A DNA stretch of 64,000 nucleotides from Casuarius casuarius (Eukaryota > Chordata > Aves > Casuariiformes > Casuariidae): the NCBI GenBank assembly GCA_003342895.1, contig PTFA01000311.1:749804-813803 (forward strand), given 5' to 3'. Positions 34,501 through 44,634 of this stretch are shown here, piece after piece (the stretch's first letter is position 1; every line of letters begins with the position of its first letter). The notes below the pieces were generated by a model, which worked only from the letters and a program-made list of their open reading frames with translations, was not told the origin of the DNA and made no database searches. The position numbers were made by a program, and so were the translations under genes.

Positions 34501-35085
34501 TGATACCACTCTGTTTCTAAATCATACACAGGTAGAAGGAGAGCATGGAAGGTACCCATCACCTTAGGCGGATGCATGTCTGAGCAAAACTGATGAGCTG
34601 ACATGCAGATTATCGGATTGGCTTTGCATGAACTGGCTAAACTCTATCACCAACTAGATCTAGTTCAAATGATTAACCGAGCTGCAAGAAATGAGATGGG
34701 AGAGCATTTAGAAAAAAACAACAGTTCATTGGTATCTATTATACTGAAGTTAGCTTCCTAGGTTCTTACTGCTTTTTAGCAAATGGAGGGAAAAGAAATG
34801 ACTCACATTATTCTTGTTTGCCTGACTTTGCTGATTTTTATCATTTACAAGGGCTAAAAGCTGTATATTAGCCCCCAGTGTATGTTTGTTGCATCAGGGG
34901 TTACCCTGCTAAATTACTATCTGGCTTGATTTTCATGGGTACCATCTGAACACCTGGCCTCTGGTGTTCAATGTAATTTAAAATAAAGTCATTTTTTTAA
35001 TGAACATGAGGTATCATCTGCCTATCACATATTTGTTTACTACATCCAGCTCTATTCCATGATTGTTTCTAAACAGATCAATTTA

Positions 35086-35103
35086 TCTACCTATCTATCT
35101 ATA
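35086..35103. repeat. (CTAT)n microsatellite
   Basis: Short tetranucleotide tract of CTAC/CTAT units. Confidence 0.75.
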
Positions 35104-36903
35104 GTAAAATTTGTATCACAATGCCTCAGTCCTAAAGAAAGACATAAGAAAATCTGTAACACATAGGTTACATGATTACCAAAATGTACAGTGCATTCTC
35201 ACACGAGGAGATGTACCTGCAGGCAAGCACATATTTACTTTATAGCCAGTTCATAACATATTTAACTCTGTAAATGGGATGTAACAGATAAGCCTCACTG
35301 TGCAGGAGGTCAGCTTTAGTCACTGTGAACTCTTACCTGGGAGTTAAATGACATTTTTCCAAAAGCTTACCAATGACTGTCCTTACAGGCTCAGCCAACT
35401 CTGTAACTCTCTGTTAACACTTGTAAAGAGTACTTTACATATTCTGGCTCTTTTTTCTTCAGACATGATCGTATGGTAAAAGACAGATCAAGACAAGTTT
35501 GTCACACATAAAAGTGATTTCTTATAGTCATGCTGGATTATGTGCAGAAATTATAACTGAACAATTCATACGCTATGTTTTGATGGCATATTGTACAGTG
35601 CTGCATTCCTGAAAACCCCCAGTATTTCTGGAGTGCAAAAGCAATGCAAGAATATCACGTAAGAATAGAAAATCCAGCAAGTCTGAGTCACTCGTCTCAC
35701 ACAAAGTTTTATGAGCACTATTTTTATTGCAAAGGAAGATTTTGATCCATTTCTTTGATGCACCATTCACTTCCTAGCACAGACCCTGTTGCTACACTGT
35801 TTCCACAGAGTAACATTCACTTTGTGTTCCCCGTGTCTCAAAAGTCACCCCTCAGTGACACTCCTGCAATGCTGATGGAGATAATGTTAATGCCTTGTAC
35901 CACTTTTTTTCTGATATTCTTAAAGTATAAATTGGCTTTACATACTAAGCAATTTCAATTGGGTCATAAGCATGCCTGTAGGTATGAATTTCATAAAGGT
36001 GCAGCAAACTATCTGTCTTCGCAGAAGAGGAAGAAGGCATATATTAAAACATTACAGATTACAACAAAATCCTGGAATCATAATTTAATTTCCCTGGGAA
36101 GCCTCTGTCCCAGCATTTAGGTGCAGAAGGACAGAAGCTTCCAATTTCCCTTTTTACATCGAGCTTAGAAGAGCTGGTTTTCCTCTGCCCTTTTTCCTCC
36201 ATACTGGTTCCAGGCTGTTTTTCTCTGCATGTCCAGTCTGGCCTTCTAGAACTAAATTGGCTCCAATCTCCTCTGGCTAATTGCTAGACTCACCCCAGGG
36301 AAATGGAATAGGAAGCAAATGTCCTATTGTATAAAAGAGGCTTAAAGCAAAAGAGGTGGGGGGGAGGCAGACAGGCTCTGTTATGCTCCACCCTTCCGAG
36401 CTGCATCATAGCACACCACTCCACCCTACACCTGGCTGCATATTTGTAATCATACCCCATACAACATGTATTTTATAAACTACTGGAATCACTCCACCGA
36501 GCACTAGGCTACTCAGCTGCAGCTCACTTAGAAACAAATACATATGTTCTTAAAAATCACATGGACACACAACACAATCTTTGGGCTTGGAGTCGGTGCT
36601 TGAAAATAGATATTTTGCATGGAAGAAACCCTGTTAGAAAGAAGATGCTATTAGAATCTGGGCTGATGAATATTTGTTTTTAAAATGGAGCAGACAATAA
36701 CAGCGGATCCTGTTGAACTCAAAAAAAATGGCCTTATTTTTTTCAGAAGTGACAGTCATTCAATTCTATAGTGCAGCTGTCAGAATGAAGTCTCAGTGTG
36801 GTTTGACTTAAGTATGTGCACTCTCTAATCTCCTGTTCAACTATTTTCATAAGCTGTTTTCCAATGAGTAGTCAAAATACCAGTTACCTAAAACACCACA
36901 AGC

Positions 36904-36917
36904 AAAAAAAAAAAAAA
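36904..36917. repeat. Poly(A) run, 14 bp
   Basis: Low-complexity run with no retrocopy visible upstream. Confidence 0.8.
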
Positions 36918-37106
36918 AGCCTCCCTATCCTTCCCACTGTAAAACCTTTTCTGTAAAGTCCCTCTTATTTTTAAGACTTGGATTCAGTCTATTGAGAGCA
37001 CATTTTGTCTTTGACTAGCTGATGAAAAAAATCTAAATATAGCAGTGTAATATTACATAGTTTTATGACTATGTTATTTTATCCATGTTTCACTTCATCT
37101 TTGTAG

Positions 37107-37280
37107 GATATGTCCATTCCTTTTGTTGCCATTGGACTTTGCATCCTCCATTGTTTATCAGAATAATTAGATCAAACAGCAATTCAGATTTACTGGAACT
37201 CTTACAGCTCATTCAACGGGTTCCCAAAGAGTCTTGGAAATTGGACAAGTTAATACTTTGCCTTTTCCTTTCCCACCGAG
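37107..37280 (+). CDS. Candidate internal exon, function unknown
   Basis: A plus-strand block of 174 nt between the acceptor TTTCACTTCATCTTTGTAG and the donor CCGAG/GTATGT. One frame is open across it (two leading bases, 57 codons, one trailing base). The second half is amphipathic and protein-like (NSDLLELLQLIQRVPKESWK at about residues 27-46). The first half is rich in aromatic residues, Cys and His and less convincing. Two CpGs fall in the second half. No family is recognised, and no phase-compatible neighbour was found. Confidence 0.2.
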
Positions 37281-37716
37281 GTATGTGCAAATAGCCTGGC
37301 AAACTAAGGGTACTGGCTCTGAACTGCCATTTGGCAGAAATAAGTCTGATAACTGACCACAGTTTCCGTTCCTCTATGTGCCAACGCGAGTGAGAGAGCT
37401 TGGGTATGGCTCAGCTTCTCTAGACAACCACGAGGAACTGACTTTCACAATGTGGAGAGCCAAGTTTAGTCTGTCTTGTCAAGAATAGTGCTGTCTGCTA
37501 CAGTGGCTGGGTATGAAATGAAAGGGGGAAGTAATAAGGAAGGCATAAGGCTCCGACCGGAGTGCAGGGGACGCTCTGGAGAGAGAAAGAAAGAAAAAAG
37601 ACTGAGTTTTCCAGCTAGTGATAAAAGTTGAGTTATAAATCCCTTTGTGGAGGCTATGTCATAAGACATCAGCACGTGGGGCACAGTAACTGCATTATGC
37701 TCAAATTGCAATACTT
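37281..37716. other. No gene seen
   Basis: A small CpG-bearing patch (GACCGGAG, GGGACGCTC) lies near 37555-37575. Nothing else is supported. Confidence 0.35.
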
Positions 37717-37754
37717 CACTGGCTCGGCGAGGCCAAGCCTCGCCATATCTAGTG
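37717..37754. other. GC-rich perfect hairpin inside an outer stem
   Basis: GGCGAGGC (37726-37733) and GCCTCGCC (37737-37744) pair perfectly around CAA; flanking CACT (37717-37720) and AGTG (37751-37754) form an outer pairing. Four CpGs are kept in an AT-rich, CpG-poor context. No tRNA, snRNA or pre-miRNA fold is recognised. Confidence 0.75.
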
Positions 37755-39032
37755 ACACCCCACTCTATCTACTGATACCACTGTGAGCAACTTGACAGTG
37801 CCGTAACTTATGTCCCCCCTGTATACACGTTGTGAGCACAACCTCCTAGAATACAGAACAGGCATCTACACTACCTTAAGCTCTTTAAATAAGTCTCTGG
37901 ATATCTGTGCCAAGGAACACACCACTGTACTGCTGGTATCATAATATTTCTATTCTATTCCTACATGGTCTAACACAAACATACTTAGCCCAGATTACTA
38001 CTGCTGGTGGAAAACTTCCAATCTGAAAAGAAAAGAGTGACTTTCTTTAAGAGTTAAAAGAAGGTCACATTGCTTCTTTGTAATACTCTGCACCATGTCA
38101 GAATGGAAACTTCTTGAAGGCAACCTAGGCATTTTTTTTCTTTTTTTTAGGAAAGTAGGTATGAGATTTGAAATGTTGAGGCTGAGCTGTCAGTTTGAGA
38201 TTTACATAAAGCAGATCTCTGGCAAGGCTGCACATCTTTTCAGCAAGACTTCTCTTGGGAAACAGAATTTTAGAAAAACGTCTTGAAACTTGAGATATGT
38301 AAAATAAAGAAAGCTTACTTTTAAATAACTGGCTCATGGAAAACATCAGTTGTATCCAAGGTGATCGGTAATGAGCTGTGTGGTGATTAAAATAAAAGAG
38401 TAAATCTGAACTACTCAGTGCTCATACTATCATCTACATCTTAATACATCACCAGTTAAATATGTATGGTGACTCTGAGATGGTCAGCTGCATAGTAACT
38501 GGGTGTCACCCCGTCAAAACAGCAGTTCATTAAGGAAGCTCCAACACGCTAGAAAGCAACTCATTCATAACTGCTATTGGGGCTGAAGTTATCTGCCATC
38601 CTCCTGCTAAGGAAAGCAGGGTATTTTGCCAAGAGTTATCTGCTCGCTCACTGCAGCCACACAGCGTAGTTCTCCTCTGGTTGGTATGCCATGCTTAGCA
38701 GTAACGCCCAGCACAGTCTGCACGAGAGCAGAAGCAGAAGGGGTTTCATGGTGTAAGAACGTAACTGTACCAGTAATAAACAAGAAACTAGCAATGTTAT
38801 CTCAGCTAGAAAAAAAGGAGATTGCAAGAGCCAGAATGAAGCAGCAGATTATACCTTTGTGATGGACTGATGGCACATAGCCACGCTCTAATTTTTTTTT
38901 CCTTTTCCCATGAAAGAGGATGTCAGGCCATAAAATTGCAATCAGTGTTGAACAACCAGAAAGTTACAATGGAGTTGTACTTTTTCCATTTCCTTACTCT
39001 TTTTTGGACTGGCAAAATGTTCTCCATTTCAG
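37755..39032. other. No gene seen
   Basis: AT-rich unique sequence. A 78-codon frame at 38626-38862 has Ala/Ser/Lys-rich, somewhat protein-like composition but no splice sites or start context to support it. Confidence 0.35.
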
Positions 39033-39146
39033 ACATATTTCTGAAATGAACTGCAGAACTTAATAGGGACAAAAGGGTGAAAAAGTAAGAGTAAAAGTGA
39101 AGAGATGGAAAAAATATAAAGGTTAAAAAATGCACTATAGAGCCAG
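39033..39146 (+). ncRNA. Candidate non-coding exon with strong splice sites
   Basis: A strong acceptor (ATGTTCTCCATTTCAG ending at 39032) and a perfect donor (CCAG/GTAAGT at 39147) bound 114 nt. All three frames contain stops, so if it is an exon it belongs to a lncRNA or a UTR. The body is purine-rich (GAAAAAGTAAGAGTAAAAGTG), which is also compatible with exonic splicing enhancers. No transcript evidence is available. Confidence 0.2.
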
Positions 39147-39158
39147 GTAAGTACTTAC
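39147..39158. other. Palindromic splice-donor string GTAAGTACTTAC
   Basis: This 12-mer is its own reverse complement, so it reads as a consensus 5' splice site on both strands. Confidence 0.8.
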
Positions 39159-39612
39159 GCTATTAGCACACTTGACACAGGTCTGTGCCTAGGGAGCTTT
39201 CTGATGTGCTGTTGTTCTAATAAGCAGAGCATACAGTGGGTTTGGCTTAAGAAAGGGCCAAACTGCCGCCAAAGCAAAGTGTCAGGTCCAGTATTTGTTA
39301 AACTTGACCTAACGTTGACCATCACTTGAGGAATGAACCTCTCATAGTTTCATTGGATTAATATATACATGAGCCAATATGGAAGCACTTATCCTGAGTC
39401 CTAGAATGATAACGAAGGTCCAGAGGTGGATTACAGTACCTAGCTTGATCAGCAAGGGTTTCCCCAAGTCTATCTCATTTTTTATTCCTTTTCATTACAA
39501 AAATCTGTCATCTGTTCCTTAAACGAATAACAAAAAACTGATGTCAGGTATAAAAAGAAACATCAAATCACAAGCCTATCTCTCTAGGCCACATGCTTTT
39601 TTCCCAAAAGCA

Positions 39613-39643
39613 GAAACTCAAGAACACTCAAGAACACTCAAGA
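39613..39643. repeat. Tandem decamer AGAACACTCA, about 3 copies
   Basis: Two perfect decamers, preceded by a one-base variant copy and followed by a partial copy. Confidence 0.85.
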
Positions 39644-41110
39644 GCAAATCTACATTGTGCTCTCGCCCTACTTCATAACAACAATTTCCCTATTTAAATC
39701 TCTTCAATCTTTTCCCAAGGGACTTCAAAATAATAAACAGTGCTATGCCAAAGCAGCCAATATAGAATGAAGCATTCAGACAATGCATTTCTCACCCAGA
39801 TTACCCACCAGCCCAGCTCACCTGAGCCCAGCAACAGCCCAATATTCTCATATCCAGAGGGTGGGCAAAAATCCTGATACTGGTCCTCCATCCAGCAACA
39901 CAGGGCTTCTAACAGCTAAACCATCAGTGTTGTATTGCATAAAATGGTCACATAAAATACATGCACAGTGTGAGCTTACTTAAGCCTGCAACACGTACAG
40001 GAAGTATGATCCTCACACATGCCATCTGCAAACATCCATCTTTTCTATTCTCACCAAAAAAAGCTTCACTGTGGTGAGCTGCTGGACACAGGTGGATCCC
40101 AGTGTGACACCAGGAGCTGGAAATGCTCAGCACTCTGCAGAATAGACAAAGGGACAGAACTTTAGGAGAAAGCTTTTCTGCTAACATACAACTTAGAAAC
40201 CCTAGTTTTCCATGTTATGTAGAGAAGACAGACATATTTCCCATACATCTAACTCCTACAGAAACAAAAATTTTTCAGAAAATCCCTTTTCCACAAAAGA
40301 AATTAGTCTTATGTCAGGTCACCCTCCCCCTGCTCCCATTCTCAGTCAAAACGACACCCTGGAGAATGAATCACACACACTCATAAGAGAGCAGTCATAC
40401 CTCCATCTCGGGATCTCTGTACCAAGCCCAGCAACCATGAGGGGCTACAGTAATAAGGCTGATTTCAGGATGGCAGGAGGAAGAAATTAAACAGACTTTT
40501 AGTTTGGTCAGAGTCATGTTTTGCACATTCAAGATTTAAGGTAGAGATTTATCCAGGATCAAGAAGATGTGGCACCATCATGAAGGTAGTACAGACCCTA
40601 AACAGGACAGAAAGTCATAACGAAAGAGTACCGGCTAAAATGCTTGTGTAACTCCTTGCTGCCTTAAACTGAGTCAAAATTAGACAATAGTTTGGCTGAA
40701 ATTTTGCAGCAAAACATATAACTGTTTTTGACTAAACACATTCTTTCTTAAAACAGAAAACTGATAAAAGAAATTCTAAAAAAAAGAAAAATTACCATCT
40801 TTTGTCAATGCCCCCAAACTGCTGGCTATTTCTAGTTTTTGAGTGCATGAATAACATCTCTACATGCAAGAGCTGGGATATGTAACTATAGGGACTTCCT
40901 CTGGAAACATAGTTGAAAGTTAACATAAAAGGGTATATTTTCAGACTTTTTCATACAGTGTAAATGTTTCTTCTGTGGTTTTAAGTACAAGGGTGTTTTG
41001 TCTGCATGATTTTTAGATCAGCTTGACATTTTCAAAATCAGAAAAAAGGAAATCGTGAATGTAAGTTAACTCCAAAAATAAAAAGACATAAACACAAGAG
41101 TGCAACTAGG

Positions 41111-41132
41111 AAAAAAAAACAAACAAACAAAC
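41111..41132. repeat. A-run plus (CAAA)n
   Basis: Nine A followed by CAAACAAACAAAC. Confidence 0.8.
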
Positions 41133-41399
41133 TGTGGGACATAATTTTTCTGCAATTTGAGTCTCTTTTCCTAAGCCACTCTTTAGCAAAATGAAGTTCA
41201 CTTTTCTTTTGCTTGCACAGATAATTCCTTTTTTCTTGTGAAATATAAATCATTAAATTATGCTCTTCTGATTCAGCAGGTCTATCTATTGAACACTAGG
41301 AGCAATATTCCCATTCAGTGACTTACCTTAAATCTTCTTTAATATTGATAGAGGTAAAACCTGAGAGGGAAAGCTTTCCCAGCTATTGTGCTAATAGTT

Positions 41400-41700
41400 A
41401 CCACAGCATTCACCTGGTAGCTTCATGGCTTTAGCCTGGGTTGCCAAGCAAGCAATAAAACCCTTAAATGGCTTGGGGACCACCAGGGCCAGGGTTGTAA
41501 AGAATTCATGAAGCAGGGCCTGCAAAGGCGACTACCTTGACACTATTTTCAATGCCTGGAGCTTTCTATCTGCATCCGGGCAAGCCTCTTTTGTTATCCC
41601 TGACATTGATTCATCCTCGAGACCATGGCTGTGGGCAAAGAGTTCGAACCGGAGGTTAAAGCCAGGACTGAAAATCACTGCAGTCGTCTCTAAGATGGAT
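41400..41700. promoter_or_regulatory. Constrained-looking unique block (unverified)
   Basis: Balanced GC, several CpGs (GGCGACTACC, TCCGGGC, CTCGAGACC, TTCGAACCGG) and no repeat texture. GTTCGAACC resembles a tRNA T-loop box, but no acceptor stem or anticodon arm surrounds it, so no tRNA is called. Possible regulatory element; evidence is compositional only. Confidence 0.18.
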
Positions 41701-41975
41701 GGGCTTGTGCTCTCTGCCCCTTTGACTCAGCAGAGAGGCCCACTGCTGGTTTGTCTGGAAAGCGGAGCTGCTACCCCCTTCACAGCTCACAGCCAGGAAG
41801 AAAGAGGAGTGAGAACAGACAGAAAGGTAACATGAAAAAACAAATAATAACAGGGCGTCATGGAACCTTGCTAATAAAAGACCAAGAGCACCCTCTGATA
41901 CAGAGATGGGATCTGCCAATATATTCAGCACAGAATGATAAAATCCATTTCTTTCTCCATTTCCCACCTCCTGCC

Positions 41976-41990
41976 TTTTTTTTTTTTTTT
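41976..41990. repeat. Poly(T) run, 15 bp
   Basis: Followed by GCTTACAG, so it would also serve as a plus-strand pyrimidine tract; the downstream frame is short. Confidence 0.8.
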
Positions 41991-42081
41991 GCTTACAGGA
42001 CTTGCCAGGACCCCTTACTGTGCTTCATTTCCATTACTCTTTCCAGTCTAGTTGCTTTAGTACCAAGAAGATTTCTTTTAC

Positions 42082-42098
42082 TTTTTTTTTTTTTTTTT
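42082..42098. repeat. Poly(T) run, 17 bp
   Basis: Low complexity, followed by GTAATATAG. Confidence 0.8.
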
Positions 42099-42211
42099 GT
42101 AATATAGTCTAGGGTATTTTTATTCCTTCACGCTTGATAGTAATTTTCTGCAATCTCCTCTGGCCTCTGTGGCCATTTACAATGATTAGCAGTTTGCAAA
42201 AGGTAATGAGT

Positions 42212-42261
42212 TTCTATCTTTTCCTTCTCTCTCTCACTCACTCTCTATTTTCCCTCTCTGC
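42212..42261. repeat. Pyrimidine-rich (CT)n-like tract
   Basis: About 50 bp of mostly C and T with CTCTCTCTCACTCACTCTCT in the centre. Confidence 0.7.
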
Positions 42262-42368
42262 TCCTTTTTCTGGCACAGTCTTTCAGTTATTCAAAATAAA
42301 CAGACAACTGCATAATTAAGAATCTTAATGCCAACAAGAAAATATAATTGAGCCTTCTAAATACTAAG

Positions 42369-42383
42369 GAGAGAGAGAGAGAG
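42369..42383. repeat. (GA)n microsatellite
   Basis: About seven GA units. Confidence 0.8.
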
Positions 42384-42439
42384 CTTAATAAGTATTCCTA
42401 CATTTTCTTTCAAGTCATGGGGTTGGGATTTTTTTTTCT

Positions 42440-42905
42440 CCCACTTAATTTCTGTTTAGGAACAAAAGATTTTTGTGTGTGAGAGAAAGGGGAGATGAGT
42501 GATTTTAGATTTGCATTTTCTCTTCACTAAAGCCTGGCATTTTATTGAAAATAAAAAAGGTTTCCATCTTACAAATGAAAGCATCTGTTTAAATAAAAAA
42601 GCCACTTGAGAAAGAAATCATAAAAAATAATTATTATTATTTTTCTAAAGCACGAATGAAATATATAGAGGTCAGTAGAAAATGGTTTGCACTCATTTAA
42701 AGGTGTCCTTTTCATTTTTCGATGCCTGCATTTAAGCTATGGATAAAAAAAAACACATTAAATGATTTGTCCTCATTTCACATGAAATATTTTGACTCTC
42801 TCAAAAATCTGTAGAAGCCTTTTAAATATATCCATTTTCATGAAGCCTGTTTATTTAGGTTAGTTGGTCACACATAAAGCCACAATCATTATTATTATTT
42901 TTTAT
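42440..42905. promoter_or_regulatory. Conserved-noncoding-element-like block (unverified)
   Basis: Nearly CpG-free AT-rich sequence with many TAAT/ATTA cores (AATAATTATTATTATT near 42630, ACATTAAATGATTTG near 42755, AATCATTATTATTATT near 42883) and no frame. Part of this is simple (ATT)n repeat, which lowers confidence. Confidence 0.2.
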
Positions 42906-44538
42906 TACATCAATATTCAGAGACAGGAGCCAAGACTGAGCACCACTGCACTGTATGGAGAGCACTGAAGGAGGCTACAGCCCAAACAGGCTAAGGCAGC
43001 AAACAGGGGGGAGAAAGAGTGATGATGCAAAGCAGTGTGGTCACTTGCTTACAGATGCAAAGCGTCAGGGCACAGCCGAGGTCTGACACATCTCATGAAC
43101 CCCAGGCCACCCACCTACCCACTAGACCACACCATTGCCCAGGAGGAGGTTGGGTGGGAACATTTGTACAGTCACCTCAGGTGCATATACACAGTAATCA
43201 CTGAAATTTCCCTTGAGTATTATCCACCCTAGGGCTCTGTTTAACAGACCAGTGTCTTCTGTTTGGTTTACTGAACTTGTGAGTTAGCAGGAGAGACTTT
43301 AGAGACTGGGCTGTCCTCCTGATGTAGCAACTCATCTGCAATCAGAGCGTTTCCATCTCTCGCACTGAATTTTGGCCACTGTAGAAACAAATCTGCAACA
43401 AATCAGCAACACACCCCAGTGCATTTCAGCACTTTGCCCTCACAGAACCCTAAAAAGAGACCATGCGGTTCCCCACTGCAGCAAGTGCACTGGCAGAGAC
43501 GTCCTGGGGCTGCACACACAACTCAGGTAGGGCTCAGCCAGCCCTGTCACATGCTATGCAACGGTGACAACGGGCATCTCACCCATCTCACAATGACAAT
43601 CTCACCCAGGGCCGTCTGTGCTGGCAATTCGCTATTCTCATGGATGCGATTAACCTTGGGAACATCTCCAAGATATTGCCTGGTCATATTCAGATCTGTT
43701 CTTCATCCCCTTGAAGTTACTGGAAAAACACACATTTTTTTCATGTGTTAGGAACAATTCTTTTTGGAGGACAGAATATAAGAACAGACAGAAAAAAAAT
43801 AGAAGAAGAAAAATTTGGAGATTGATTGTTCTCACTTAAATTCTGCCTGAATTTGACTTTAAGAGGAGTACTAGGAGCCTTGGCCTTGGAGAGAAATTCT
43901 GACAAGCTATTTTCAGACATCTCCTCAGCCTTAGAAGTACCTAAAAGTAATTATTTCTCCACTTTGACCAGAGCTCCCTAGGCAGCTGAGCAGAGGCTCC
44001 TGAATGCCACTTCAGATCCAGACAGGCCTGATGTGTTTGGATTGCCCACTAATTCAATCAGACATTTCATTTCAAAACCCCATCATGATGGTCATACTTC
44101 TGCTACTCTCCACCCTTGTCAAATATTTTCCCGAGTACAAGATCCTCACTGGGAGCCAGAAACTTTGTTTTGAAGCCCCTCTCAGCCTGAGGGGGCTTGA
44201 ACTGATTACTCCCATATCTCAAGAAGCAGCCAAGGCTGGGCTGGGACCAAATTCTTTCTATTTCCTGCTGAAGCCTTGTCTTTATGGGACAAGCGAGAGA
44301 CAGGAACTAAGCAAGGCAGAGCCTGACTTTGTGGTCTAGCAAAAAGTAGATGCCCTGGTTTGAAGGAATTCCTGATTTCTGGTCTCAGATAAAGAAATTG
44401 ATTATGTATTTTGCATTGGAGGGTCACTGGAAAAAGCACCAGGACTGACCTAGCAGGGGCCAGTCCCACTCAGTTCACTTCCATGCAGGTGCAGAGACCC
44501 CAGGAAAATGAGCTTTGTCTTGTGGGGAAAAAAATCTT
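42906..44538. other. No gene seen
   Basis: Moderately GC-rich at 43050-43180 and 43420-43640; frames there (110-111 codons) lack splice support. Nothing recognised. Confidence 0.4.
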
Positions 44539-44634
44539 TTTTCTCAGTAACCCAATTTTTCCTCGAAAATCATTTTCAATAAGCTATACTGACTGCACAT
44601 TGTCTTAAACATTTTTTTCTTGTTACTGAGAAAA
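44539..44634. repeat. 96-bp segment with perfect 13-bp terminal inverted repeats
   Basis: TTTTCTCAGTAAC (44539-44551) and GTTACTGAGAAAA (44622-44634) are exact reverse complements about 70 bp apart. No clear target-site duplication and no family match, so this may be a MITE remnant or chance. Confidence 0.35.

Larger units (their letters stand above)
34501..37106. other. No gene seen; AT-rich unique sequence
   Basis: No supported gene. It includes a (CTAT)n tract at 35086-35103, a G-run near 36358-36364 and a run of 14 A at 36904-36917. A plus-strand frame of 121 codons at 35755-36120 lacks splice signals and looks non-coding. Confidence 0.4.
39159..41399. other. No gene seen; simple repeats only
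   Basis: It contains a decamer tandem array at 39613-39643 and an A9/(CAAA)n tract at 41111-41132. No coding or splice-supported frame. Confidence 0.4.

Noticed and set aside
35755..36120. 121-codon plus-strand frame
   Set aside because: No splice support and low-information composition.
41640..41670. GTTCGAACC, a tRNA T-loop-like string
   Set aside because: No A box, anticodon arm or acceptor stem at the expected distances.
41656..42107. 103-codon minus and 118-codon plus frames overlapping each other
   Set aside because: The plus frame runs through poly(T) tracts (polyphenylalanine), a clear sign of non-coding sequence.
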